Positions 1 to 5,868 of a stretch of 6,388 bases of DNA are shown here, piece after piece (the stretch's first letter is position 1; each line of letters begins with the position of its first letter). Made by a program: the position numbers and the translations under genes. The notes below the pieces were generated by a model, which was given only the letters and a program-made list of their open reading frames with translations, was not told where the DNA came from and did no database searches. This DNA comes from Flavisolibacter sp. (GTDB lineage Bacteria > Bacteroidota > Bacteroidia > Chitinophagales > Chitinophagaceae), in NCBI GenBank assembly GCA_013695175.1, contig JACDAZ010000427.1, positions 1-6,388 on the forward strand, in the 5' to 3' direction.

Positions 1-234
1 TCCATCATGATTTCCAACGTTAAAACCATTGAGTTTTTCTACCGGAACTTTATTAACAGGTACCCTATGCATATTAGCTGCATTAATAATTTCCTCTACT
101 CCCCTGACACCAATATTATTTTGTAAATAAACTCTGTCAATATGTTTACCGGATGTAAAAGCATCCAAAACAGCTGCTTTACCAATTATTAATGAACTTT
201 TTTTAGGACGATGTTGCTGCCTGAAATTTTTCAA
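1..234 (-). CDS. rlmB: 23S rRNA (guanosine-2'-O)-methyltransferase RlmB-like (TrmH/SpoU family), 5' part only
   Basis: This is the N-terminal 78 codons of a gene that runs off the left edge. The translation contains SLIIGKAAVLDAF, then GKHIDRVYLQNN and VPVEKLNGFNVGNHDG. This matches the SpoU substrate-binding domain that precedes the knotted SAM-binding methyltransferase domain in RlmB; the family usually reads N-H-Q-G where this reads N-H-D-G. RlmB methylates the ribose of a guanosine in the peptidyl-transferase region of 23S rRNA. The frame is closed upstream by a stop at 249-247, and the only ATG is deep inside the conserved domain, so the start is taken as TTG at 234-232. This gives a basic leader (MKNFRQQHRPKK) before the domain. 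The start lies 4 bases after the RES toxin stop, so co-transcription is likely. The catalytic SPOUT domain is outside the window, so a related TrmH-family enzyme is not fully excluded. Confidence 0.85.
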   Translation of the reverse strand, partial: MKNFRQQHRPKKSSLIIGKAAVLDAFTSGKHIDRVYLQNNIGVRGVEEIINAANMHRVPVNKVPVEKLNGFNVGNHDG

Positions 235-238
235 AAGC

Positions 239-694
239 TTATTTTTTTATTCTGTTGTCAAAGGTAAAGGAGTGAATATTTTTAATTTTTACCTTTTTAA
301 AATCCGGGTGCAATGGATTTATAATAAAGTTGTATTCAGTAGGTATAATAACAGATGGTAGTTTTAAAGCAAGAAACTTATTTTCCTGCAGATGTGCATT
401 TCCCCAGTCTTTTACTTCAGAAGTAACAGGAACTACATTCCAGTTTTTTGGCAATTCATTTTCATTAAACTGCTTCCATGAATTTTCAGGAATGAAATAC
501 ACTGTAATAGACAGTGAAAGCGGCATTTGATCCAGAGAAACATTAGCTGCATATTCTAATATGCATAAAGCTTTTGTTTCGGATGCATAAATACATGGCT
601 GACCAATCCTGTTCCACCTGCCACCATGCAATTTTGCACCTTCACCTGATAGCTGATCTGCAAATTTTGTTCTGCCTAAATGATAAACTTCCAT
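239..694 (-). CDS. RES-domain toxin of a Xre-RES type II toxin-antitoxin pair
   Basis: A 151-residue protein that is almost entirely one RES domain. Visible hallmarks are R8, the G-G-R-W-N block at residues 24-28, I-Y-A-S at 35-38 followed by E47 in an A-L-C-I-L-E context, and L-P-S-V-I-I-P at 112-118 running into N-F-I-I-N-P-L-H-P-D-F (122-132). An Arg, a Glu and a Ser give the family its name; R26 (or R8), E47 and S114 are the natural candidates, and all are intact. Characterised relatives act on NAD+: MbcT is an NAD+ phosphorylase, other Xre-RES toxins deplete NAD+, and ParT ADP-ribosylates Prs. NAD+ attack in the cytoplasm is the likely activity, by inference. The ATG shares one base with the antitoxin stop (TAATG), which suggests translational coupling. 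Length is normal for the family, with no sign of decay. Confidence 0.93.
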   Translation of the reverse strand: MEVYHLGRTKFADQLSGEGAKLHGGRWNRIGQPCIYASETKALCILEYAANVSLDQMPLSLSITVYFIPENSWKQFNENELPKNWNVVPVTSEVKDWGNAHLQENKFLALKLPSVIIPTEYNFIINPLHPDFKKVKIKNIHSFTFDNRIKK

Positions 695-1167
695 TAGCTA
701 TACACGCCGTACTCTATTCTTCCAATTAAATGTTTTATTTCTTCTATGCCATATAAAGTATCTAAATAACTTAAAGGAGAAGCACCGCCTAAAGCCTGGT
801 TGGGTTTTTTCATCCAATCATTAAAATTTTCTTTGTTTTCAAAAACTTCATACCCGTAAGAATAAACATCGGCAAGAAGAAATATTTTTTCGCTGATAGT
901 AGTATCAAAGCGCGACTTACCTTTTTTATTATGTAAAGTAGCTTTAGCTACATTTAATAAAGTGGCTAATGTTTCATAATCCAAACCTGCCTGCTCTTTT
1001 AAATTTTCAAGATCTTCTTTGGAAATACCATCTCTTATAGCATTAATTTTTTCGAAACTGCTCCATTTATAAACAGGAATTACTTTGGCTTTAGATTTAT
1101 GTGTACCAACTTTTTGTAAAGGATTAGGAACATAGGCAAATGCGGCTTCTTTTACTTTAAATGTCAT
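694..1167 (-). CDS. Xre/MbcA/ParS-family antitoxin of the RES toxin
   Basis: A 157-residue protein encoded immediately upstream of the RES toxin and overlapping it by one base. Residues 1-45 are a basic N-terminal extension. Residues about 49-90 (SKEDLENLKEQAGLDYETLA, then a T-L-H-N-K-K turn) look like a Xre-type helix-turn-helix. Residues about 93-157 carry the toxin-binding (DUF2384) domain: a helix with F-x-x-W-M-K-K-P-N-Q-A-L-G-G at 115-128, then S-P-L-S-Y-L-D-T-L-Y-G-I-E-E-I. In this family the C-terminal domain blocks the toxin active site and the HTH domain represses the operon promoter. Antitoxin-first order and the TAATG junction fit that model. The upstream gap carries repeated TTTATACT-like half-sites that could be its operator. 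Family assignment is strong from motifs; the exact partner mechanism is inferred. Confidence 0.9.
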   Translation of the reverse strand: MTFKVKEAAFAYVPNPLQKVGTHKSKAKVIPVYKWSSFEKINAIRDGISKEDLENLKEQAGLDYETLATLLNVAKATLHNKKGKSRFDTTISEKIFLLADVYSYGYEVFENKENFNDWMKKPNQALGGASPLSYLDTLYGIEEIKHLIGRIEYGVYS

Positions 1168-1171
1168 ACTC

Positions 1172-1205
1172 CAAATTTATACTAAAGATAGTACAATTTT
1201 ATACT
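1172..1205 (-). promoter_or_regulatory. Candidate promoter and autoregulatory operator of the antitoxin-toxin operon
   Basis: On the plus strand, TTTATACT occurs as two exact direct copies (1176-1183 and 1198-1205), 22 bases apart or about two helical turns. A degenerate inverted copy lies between them (1190-1197). The first copy and the inverted copy form an inverted repeat, TTATACTA / AAGA / TAGTACAA (1177-1196), matching at 7 of 8 positions. On the minus strand, TAAATTTG (1179-1172) fits the Bacteroidota -7 consensus TAnnTTTG and ends 4 bases before the ATG, so the transcript would be nearly leaderless. The only TTG at the -33 side leaves a short 14-base spacer, so the promoter call is weaker than the repeat call. 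Repeats overlapping a promoter immediately before an HTH antitoxin are what autorepression would require. Confidence 0.5.
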
Positions 1206-1210
1206 TTTTT

Positions 1211-1249
1211 AAAAAAATTAAATAAAAAAGCTGCCCTAGAGCAGCTCTT
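1211..1249 (-). terminator. Rho-independent terminator of metK
   Basis: On the minus strand a 9-base-pair stem (AAGAGCTGC, 1249-1241, pairing with GCAGCTTTT, 1234-1226, with one G-U pair) encloses the 6-base loop TCTAGG. A T-rich tail follows (1225-1211). The hairpin begins 20 bases after the metK stop codon. It separates metK transcription from the antitoxin-toxin operon, which starts about 45 bases further on. Confidence 0.8.
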
Positions 1250-1269
1250 AAATATATTTTATAAAAATC

Positions 1270-2520
1270 TTAAATATTAAAGGCCTTTTTGATCTTCGGA
1301 ACAAAATCAAGTTTTTCCCACGTAAACAACTCAACTTTTTTCTTGATTGATTTTCCCTCAGGTGTAAAAAATTCTTTTGTAACTACTTCAGGTTTCCTAC
1401 CCATATGTCCATAAGCAGCTGTTTCACTGTATATAGGATTTCTTAATTTTAAGCGCTGTTCAATGTGATATGGTCTCATATCAAAAATACTTGAAACACG
1501 ATTAGCAATCTCGCTATCGGAAAGATCAACTTTAGCAGTATTAAAAGTCTTTACGTTAATACTTGTGGGTTCTGCTACTCCAATAGCATAAGAAACCTGC
1601 ACCAATACTTCATCACAAACACCGGCTGCAACTAAATTTTTTGCAATATGACGTGTAGCATAAGCAGCCGAACGATCAACTTTAGATGGATCTTTTCCGC
1701 TGAAAGCACCACCACCATGCGCTCCCTTACCACCATAAGTATCTACAATAATTTTTCTTCCCGTTAAACCGGTATCTCCATGTGGACCCCCAATAACAAA
1801 TTTACCCGTTGGGTTTATATGATATTTGATATCATTATTAAAAAGCTTTGCATATTTTTTATACTTAGATTTTACACGTGGAATTAAAATATTAATAATA
1901 TCCTTTTTAATTTTTTCCAGCTTTGCCTTTTCTGAATCAAAATCATCATGTTGTGTAGAAACAACAATAGCATCAATTCTTACAGGGCGGTTATCATCAT
2001 CATATTCCAGTGTAACCTGGCTTTTAGCATCAGGACGTAAATATTTAATTTGCTTATTTTCTCTTCTTAAAGCAGCCAATTCAGTTAATAATTTATGTGA
2101 CAGGTCTAATGCTAAAGGCATGAAATTTTCTGTTTCATTGGTGGCATAACCAAACATCATTCCCTGGTCACCTGCACCCTGCTCTTCTTTATTTTTTTTA
2201 TCTACTCCCTGATTTATATCAGCAGATTGCTCATGAATAGCTGAAAGAATACCACAGGAATTAGCTTCAAACATATAATCACTTTTGGTATAGCCAATGC
2301 GTCGAATTACACCCCGTACAATTTCCTGAATATCAAGGTATGCTTTAGATTTTACTTCGCCCGCAACTATTACCTGACCTGTTGTAACTAAAGTTTCGCA
2401 GGCAACTTTTGAGTTAATATCAAAAGCCAGGAAATGATCAATTAAAGCATCTGAAATTTGGTCCGCTACTTTGTCAGGGTGTCCTTCTGAAACACTTTCA
2501 GAGGTAAATAAATAAGGCAT
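1270..2520 (-). CDS. metK: S-adenosylmethionine synthetase (methionine adenosyltransferase)
   Basis: A cytoplasmic enzyme that makes S-adenosylmethionine from ATP and methionine, releasing phosphate and diphosphate. All family signatures are present: [12 protein letters not shown] at residues 6-17 (H14, D16 and K17 are substrate and metal ligands in the family), the [12 protein letters not shown] block at 115-126, [13 protein letters not shown] at 244-256, and the glycine-rich loop [16 protein letters not shown] at 269-284. The 416 residues exceed the roughly 384 of the E. coli enzyme; the extra length is partly a lysine-rich insert around 195-230, and longer forms are usual in Bacteroidota. 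The ATG start places S-E-S-V-S-E-G-H at its canonical distance from the N-terminus. It is 72 bases from the DUF4270 stop, with its own candidate -7 element, and is followed by a hairpin terminator. Confidence 0.98.
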   Translation of the reverse strand: MPYLFTSESVSEGHPDKVADQISDALIDHFLAFDINSKVACETLVTTGQVIVAGEVKSKAYLDIQEIVRGVIRRIGYTKSDYMFEANSCGILSAIHEQSADINQGVDKKNKEEQGAGDQGMMFGYATNETENFMPLALDLSHKLLTELAALRRENKQIKYLRPDAKSQVTLEYDDDNRPVRIDAIVVSTQHDDFDSEKAKLEKIKKDIINILIPRVKSKYKKYAKLFNNDIKYHINPTGKFVIGGPHGDTGLTGRKIIVDTYGGKGAHGGGAFSGKDPSKVDRSAAYATRHIAKNLVAAGVCDEVLVQVSYAIGVAEPTSINVKTFNTAKVDLSDSEIANRVSSIFDMRPYHIEQRLKLRNPIYSETAAYGHMGRKPEVVTKEFFTPEGKSIKKKVELFTWEKLDFVPKIKKAFNI

Positions 2521-2559
2521 GAAAAATTGTAATTTTTATTAATCCAATAAAATTGCGTG

Positions 2560-2567
2560 CAAAGATA
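2560..2567 (-). promoter_or_regulatory. Candidate -7 element of the metK promoter
   Basis: On the minus strand TATCTTTG fits the Bacteroidota -7 consensus TAnnTTTG and would give a leader of roughly 30 to 35 bases before the metK ATG. A TTTG further upstream (2597-2594) is 26 bases away, longer than the usual spacing, so the -33 partner is unclear. The short leader also holds a small A/T-only inverted repeat (AAAAATT-GT-AATTTTT, 2522-2537) just before the start codon, of unknown significance. Confidence 0.45.
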
Positions 2568-2592
2568 ACATCCGTGTAGATTAAAAATAAAA

Positions 2593-4116
2593 TCAAATCT
2601 TACTATACACTATTCTCAATCGCATACGTTTTTCAGGTTCAGCATAGTTACCACCACCTAATACTATCCTACCTTTTGCTATAAAATCAAGAAAGGGAAT
2701 AGGGAATATCTCGGATGTTGCTGAAGGAAACCTTAGAGAAGCCCTGTAAGGAGCGTGTAAACGTAATGTATAATTAGGTCTGTTTAATGTTACAATATCT
2801 TGTACATAACGTGATATATTAAATCTATAAGTGTTATCTGACCTTAAATTACCTCCGAAAACGGCATAATTAAAATCGTTCCCCTGTATAAGATCCTTAT
2901 CTAATACAAATGCAGAATCATTATTATTACTTATTCTATCCAGAAAAAGTCTTATAGGTGGTGTAAATATATTTTCTAATGCAGATGGAATTTTTGTAAC
3001 TATCAATTCAGCTCTGTGAATTATGCTATTTTGTAGTGTATCCAAACCTGGTACTTTTATAGTGGCTACAGAGCCGGGTTCACTTTGTATATATAATTTA
3101 TCATCACTTGCAGAACCATTGAATAAATAGGTAGCCCAGGCACCTGCTGGTTCACGTTTTATAATATTTGCCTGTCCATTTATAAAATTGGCCGGATTGG
3201 TTCTTATTGGTCCGTTAGGTAATAATGAAATATGTGAAAAAGCAGTAGCAAGCGTATCCAATTTTCCATTGCGACCCTGGAAGTAAACAATTAATCTTGT
3301 TTTACTTGTATTATTCAAATTAAAATAAACAAGAGCATTACCAACCCCCTGGTCAGCCTTGATTGCTAATCCACGGAATAAACTTTTAAAAATTGAATCA
3401 TTTCTAAATCCTCCCAGTGCATGGTTAACCGTGTCAAACTGGCTAAAGCGGGTACCAATCGAATTATCTAACCTGATTCTTAAAACATTCGCTTCTCTTG
3501 TTGTATCTCTTCTGCGAACTAAAGTAAAAGAATCATTTAAAGAACTAACCTGAAATGTTTTAGAGCCTAACTCAGTTGTTGTAGCAAAATCCGGACGATT
3601 ATATCTGTATAAAGCAGTATCTGAAAACCCTGAATTTTGGTCTATTTCAAACACACGAAAAGTTTGGGTACTATTAGTGTCTCCATAGTTGGCAACGTAG
3701 TCTAAAGAAAGTACTACTGAATCAATTTTCACTACTGAATCTCTATTTATAAATGGATTATTTCCATAAACATTGCTGCTGATGCTAAAATAGGCTGCTG
3801 CATTTGTTGAACCAAATTCAGGATCGCTGGTAATATTACCAATGGCAACTTCATCTGTTATATTCATTACAGCTGTATCATTAAGCATAGAAACATTATT
3901 AGTTTCTACATCCAGAAAAGTTTGAAATGTAGTAATGTTATCAATCGGGGGTATTAGTTCCTGGCCAATTTCAGTGGCTTCATTTATCCTTTTACAGGAG
4001 CTGAAAATGAGAGAAAATAAAATAATAGAAATAGAAGAAAAGATCCAAAATTGATTCTTCACAAATAAAAAATTGAGCTGATGATGTTTGTAATTACTTG
4101 TTCGCAAGTTCGCCAT
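2593..4116 (-). CDS. DUF4270 domain-containing lipoprotein
   Basis: Function unknown; DUF4270 proteins are typical of Bacteroidota. The N-terminus has a hydrophobic stretch (residues 23-38) ending in a lipobox, L-I-F-S-S-C, with lipidation predicted at C41. The mature protein would be anchored in a cell-envelope membrane. After the cysteine comes I-N-E-A-T-E-I-G-Q-E-L-I-P-P-I-D-N-I-T-T-F, the recognisable beginning of the DUF4270 domain, which fills the rest of the protein; the composition (Asn, Ser, Thr, alternating hydrophobics) suggests beta-rich structure. The ATG at 4116 overlaps the upstream GT5 gene by 23 bases and makes a 41-residue signal peptide, which is long. A GTG at 4062-4060 (codon 19) would remove the overlap and give a standard 23-residue lipoprotein signal starting MKNQFWIF; I think it may be the true start. 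No terminator separates it from metK. Confidence 0.85.
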   Translation of the reverse strand: MANLRTSNYKHHQLNFLFVKNQFWIFSSISIILFSLIFSSCKRINEATEIGQELIPPIDNITTFQTFLDVETNNVSMLNDTAVMNITDEVAIGNITSDPEFGSTNAAAYFSISSNVYGNNPFINRDSVVKIDSVVLSLDYVANYGDTNSTQTFRVFEIDQNSGFSDTALYRYNRPDFATTTELGSKTFQVSSLNDSFTLVRRRDTTREANVLRIRLDNSIGTRFSQFDTVNHALGGFRNDSIFKSLFRGLAIKADQGVGNALVYFNLNNTSKTRLIVYFQGRNGKLDTLATAFSHISLLPNGPIRTNPANFINGQANIIKREPAGAWATYLFNGSASDDKLYIQSEPGSVATIKVPGLDTLQNSIIHRAELIVTKIPSALENIFTPPIRLFLDRISNNNDSAFVLDKDLIQGNDFNYAVFGGNLRSDNTYRFNISRYVQDIVTLNRPNYTLRLHAPYRASLRFPSATSEIFPIPFLDFIAKGRIVLGGGNYAEPEKRMRLRIVYSKI

Positions 4117-4909
4117 ACAACTGTAAATAGTCTGTTAAATCAGACTCAGCATTGTAAGGGAGGGTTTTCTTTCCACGAACTTTCGAAAACTCTTCTACAA
4201 GTTTTTTATCTACCTGCTCATCACCAAATGTAATGGCATCCGCGAAGCTGGCACCACCTCTTAACAAAGCACTATTATTAGCATCTTTATATATTTCAAG
4301 ATCTTTTTCTTTTATAGATGCATGTACTAAAGCTTTTTTTAAAAAATCGCTACCCAATTTTTCTTTAAATGTATTTTGACCAACGGTAAATACAACTTTA
4401 CTATGTGCAAAAACAGGTTCTTTTTTATATACAGTTTTTAAATATGCAGGTATCAACCCTGTCATCCATCCACTGCAATGAATAACATCCGGAGGCCATC
4501 CGAATTTTTTTACAGTTTCCAAAGCACCTTTGCAAAAGAAAACAGTTCTTAATCCATTATCATCATACCATTTCTCCTTTTCATCAGTAAAGACTGTTTT
4601 TCTTTTAAATAAATCTTCATTATCTAAAAAATAAACCTGTAACCTGGCATTAGGCAGGGATGCAACTTTGATTTGTAATGGAAAATCTTCATTATCAACA
4701 GAAACATTAATACCTGATAAACGTACAACTTCATGTAAGCGGTGACGTCGTTCATTTATAGACCCGAAGCGGGGCATAATGCAACGAACTTCAAACCCAT
4801 TATCATTAGCTTTAATTGCCAGTTTATTGACCACTTCTGAGAATTCTGTTAATTCCAGATACGGAGACATTTCATTGGCAATAAATAAAATTCTTTTCTT
4901 TGCTGACAT
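4094..4909 (-). CDS. Single-domain glycogen/starch synthase-like protein (GT5 N-terminal domain only)
   Basis: A 271-residue protein resembling only the N-terminal Rossmann half of GT5 glycogen synthases. It shows K-R-I-L-F-I-A-N-E-M-S-P-Y at residues 5-17, D-N-G-F-E-V-R-C-I-M-P-R-F-G at 36-49, R-L-Q-V-Y-F-L-D-N-E-D-L-F at 89-101, and D-V-I-H-C-S-G-W-M-T-G-L-I-P at 141-154. A complete glycogen synthase is about 475-500 residues with a second GT-B domain, absent here; the reading frame ends in a normal stop beside the next gene. The ADP-glucose signature K-x-G-G expected near residues 18-22 is replaced by E-L-T-E-F, and the usual H-D-W-H region reads C-S-G-W-M. Classical glycogen synthase activity is therefore doubtful. 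Short GT5-like proteins next to DUF4270 and panC recur in Bacteroidota as far as I recall, so this looks like a stable family rather than a fresh truncation. It likely forms an operon with the DUF4270 gene. Confidence 0.8.
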   Translation of the reverse strand: MSAKKRILFIANEMSPYLELTEFSEVVNKLAIKANDNGFEVRCIMPRFGSINERRHRLHEVVRLSGINVSVDNEDFPLQIKVASLPNARLQVYFLDNEDLFKRKTVFTDEKEKWYDDNGLRTVFFCKGALETVKKFGWPPDVIHCSGWMTGLIPAYLKTVYKKEPVFAHSKVVFTVGQNTFKEKLGSDFLKKALVHASIKEKDLEIYKDANNSALLRGGASFADAITFGDEQVDKKLVEEFSKVRGKKTLPYNAESDLTDYLQLYGELANK

Positions 4910-4941
4910 TAGAACCTGGTTTAGGCTTTATAAAAGGTTTG

Positions 4942-4949
4942 CAAAAGTA
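4942..4949 (-). promoter_or_regulatory. Candidate -7 element driving the GT5-DUF4270 operon
   Basis: On the minus strand TACTTTTG fits TAnnTTTG exactly and is followed by GC, a common context in this phylum. It lies 32 bases upstream of the GT5-like gene's ATG. I see no convincing TTTG at the -33 distance, so the call rests on the -7 match and its position. Confidence 0.5.
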
Positions 4950-4957
4950 ACCATTTC

Positions 4958-4986
4958 TTGCTAAAGCTTTATCATAAATACTATTG
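4958..4986 (+). promoter_or_regulatory. Candidate panC promoter in the divergent gap
   Basis: On the plus strand a TTG (4958-4960) is separated by 18 bases from TACTATTG (4979-4986), which matches the Bacteroidota -7 consensus at all but one fixed position. The predicted transcript would start a few bases before the panC ATG at 5000, leaving a very short leader. A 10-base palindrome, TAAAGCTTTA (4962-4971), lies between the two elements and might be a binding site, but such A/T-rich palindromes also arise by chance. Confidence 0.3.
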
Positions 4987-4999
4987 TAGCTAAAGATTC

Positions 5000-5833
5000 A
5001 TGATCATTATCAAAACCAAAACTGGTCTTACTGCTTACCTTAAGACACTGAAAATTAAGAATCTAAAACTTGGATTTGTTCCCACAATGGGTGCCCTGCA
5101 TCAAGGGCATTTATCACTTATAAAATCTGCCAGATTGGAAAATGACTATGTTATATGCAGTATTTTTATTAATCCAACCCAATTTAACAATCAATCAGAT
5201 TTTAAACATTACCCGGTAACTCTCGAAAAAGACATTGAAAAATTAATAACTGAAGGTTGTGATGTCCTTTTTATACCAAATGAAAATGATATTTATTCTC
5301 AGGGTTCCTTATTGAAAAAGTTTGTTTTAGATGATTTAGAGCACATACTGGAAGGTTTTTACAGACCCGGGCATTTTCAGGGAGTGTGCCAAATTGTAGA
5401 TATTTTATTGGGCTTAGTGCATCCTGATAATTTATACCTGGGTCAAAAAGATTACCAGCAATGCATGGTAATAAAAAGATTGATCCAACAACAAAATTTT
5501 AAGGATATTATTATTAAGATAATGCCTACCATTAGGGAAAAAGATGGATTAGCAATGAGCAGCAGAAATATGAGACTTTCTCATGCGCAAAGAGAAAAGG
5601 CAACTCATATTTACAAGTCTTTAATTTACATTCAGCAAAACTTTAAAAAAATTCCAAAACAAGATTTGGAACAAAATGCAAAACAACATTTAGAAATGAG
5701 TGGTTTTAAAGTGGATTATGTGTCTATTGTTGATGCACAAACTTTACAAAACTTAAATAATAAAAGTACCATTGCTTTAATTGCAGCATCTATTGATGAT
5801 ATCAGGTTGATTGATAATTTGATTATCAATTAG
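5000..5833 (+). CDS. panC: Pantothenate synthetase (pantoate-beta-alanine ligase)
   Basis: A cytoplasmic enzyme that joins pantoate and beta-alanine using ATP, through a pantoyl-adenylate intermediate, to make pantothenate for CoA synthesis. Signatures are complete: F-V-P-T-M-G-A-L-H-Q-G-H at residues 26-37 (the nucleotidyltransferase HxGH motif is H34-H37), N-P-T-Q-F-N-N at 58-64, R-P-G-H-F-Q-G-V at 122-129, L-G-Q-K-D-Y-Q-Q at 147-154 and the K-M-S-K-S-like loop M-S-S-R-N at 186-190. The 277 residues match the usual length of about 280. The ATG places the P-T-M-G motif at its normal distance from the N-terminus. It is divergent from the GT5-like gene across 90 bases, and the flippase-like gene follows 35 bases downstream on the same strand with no terminator between. 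The panD gene that often follows panC is not here. Confidence 0.97.
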   Translation: MIIIKTKTGLTAYLKTLKIKNLKLGFVPTMGALHQGHLSLIKSARLENDYVICSIFINPTQFNNQSDFKHYPVTLEKDIEKLITEGCDVLFIPNENDIYSQGSLLKKFVLDDLEHILEGFYRPGHFQGVCQIVDILLGLVHPDNLYLGQKDYQQCMVIKRLIQQQNFKDIIIKIMPTIREKDGLAMSSRNMRLSHAQREKATHIYKSLIYIQQNFKKIPKQDLEQNAKQHLEMSGFKVDYVSIVDAQTLQNLNNKSTIALIAASIDDIRLIDNLIIN

Positions 5834-5868
5834 AAAAATTCAGCTTCTGTAGTTATTTTGGATATGGA

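Noticed and set aside
330..530. Plus-strand open frame opposite the RES toxin gene
   Set aside because: It is fully contained in the well-supported RES domain on the other strand, and its product has no recognisable features.
1826..2149. Plus-strand open frame of 107 codons opposite metK
   Set aside because: It is antisense to highly conserved MetK coding sequence; its hydrophobic, serine-rich product is a by-product of the opposite reading.
2521..2592. Possible SAM riboswitch upstream of metK
   Set aside because: The gap is only 72 bases and the predicted leader about 30-35 bases. The only structure seen is weak A/T-only pairing, with no conserved riboswitch core visible.
3359..3553. Plus-strand open frame opposite the DUF4270 gene
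   Set aside because: It is a short antisense frame with no motif, no promoter and no intergenic space.
4779..4964. Plus-strand open frame over the GT5-like gene start and the divergent gap
   Set aside because: It overlaps the conserved N-terminus of the GT5-like protein in antisense and shows no family features.
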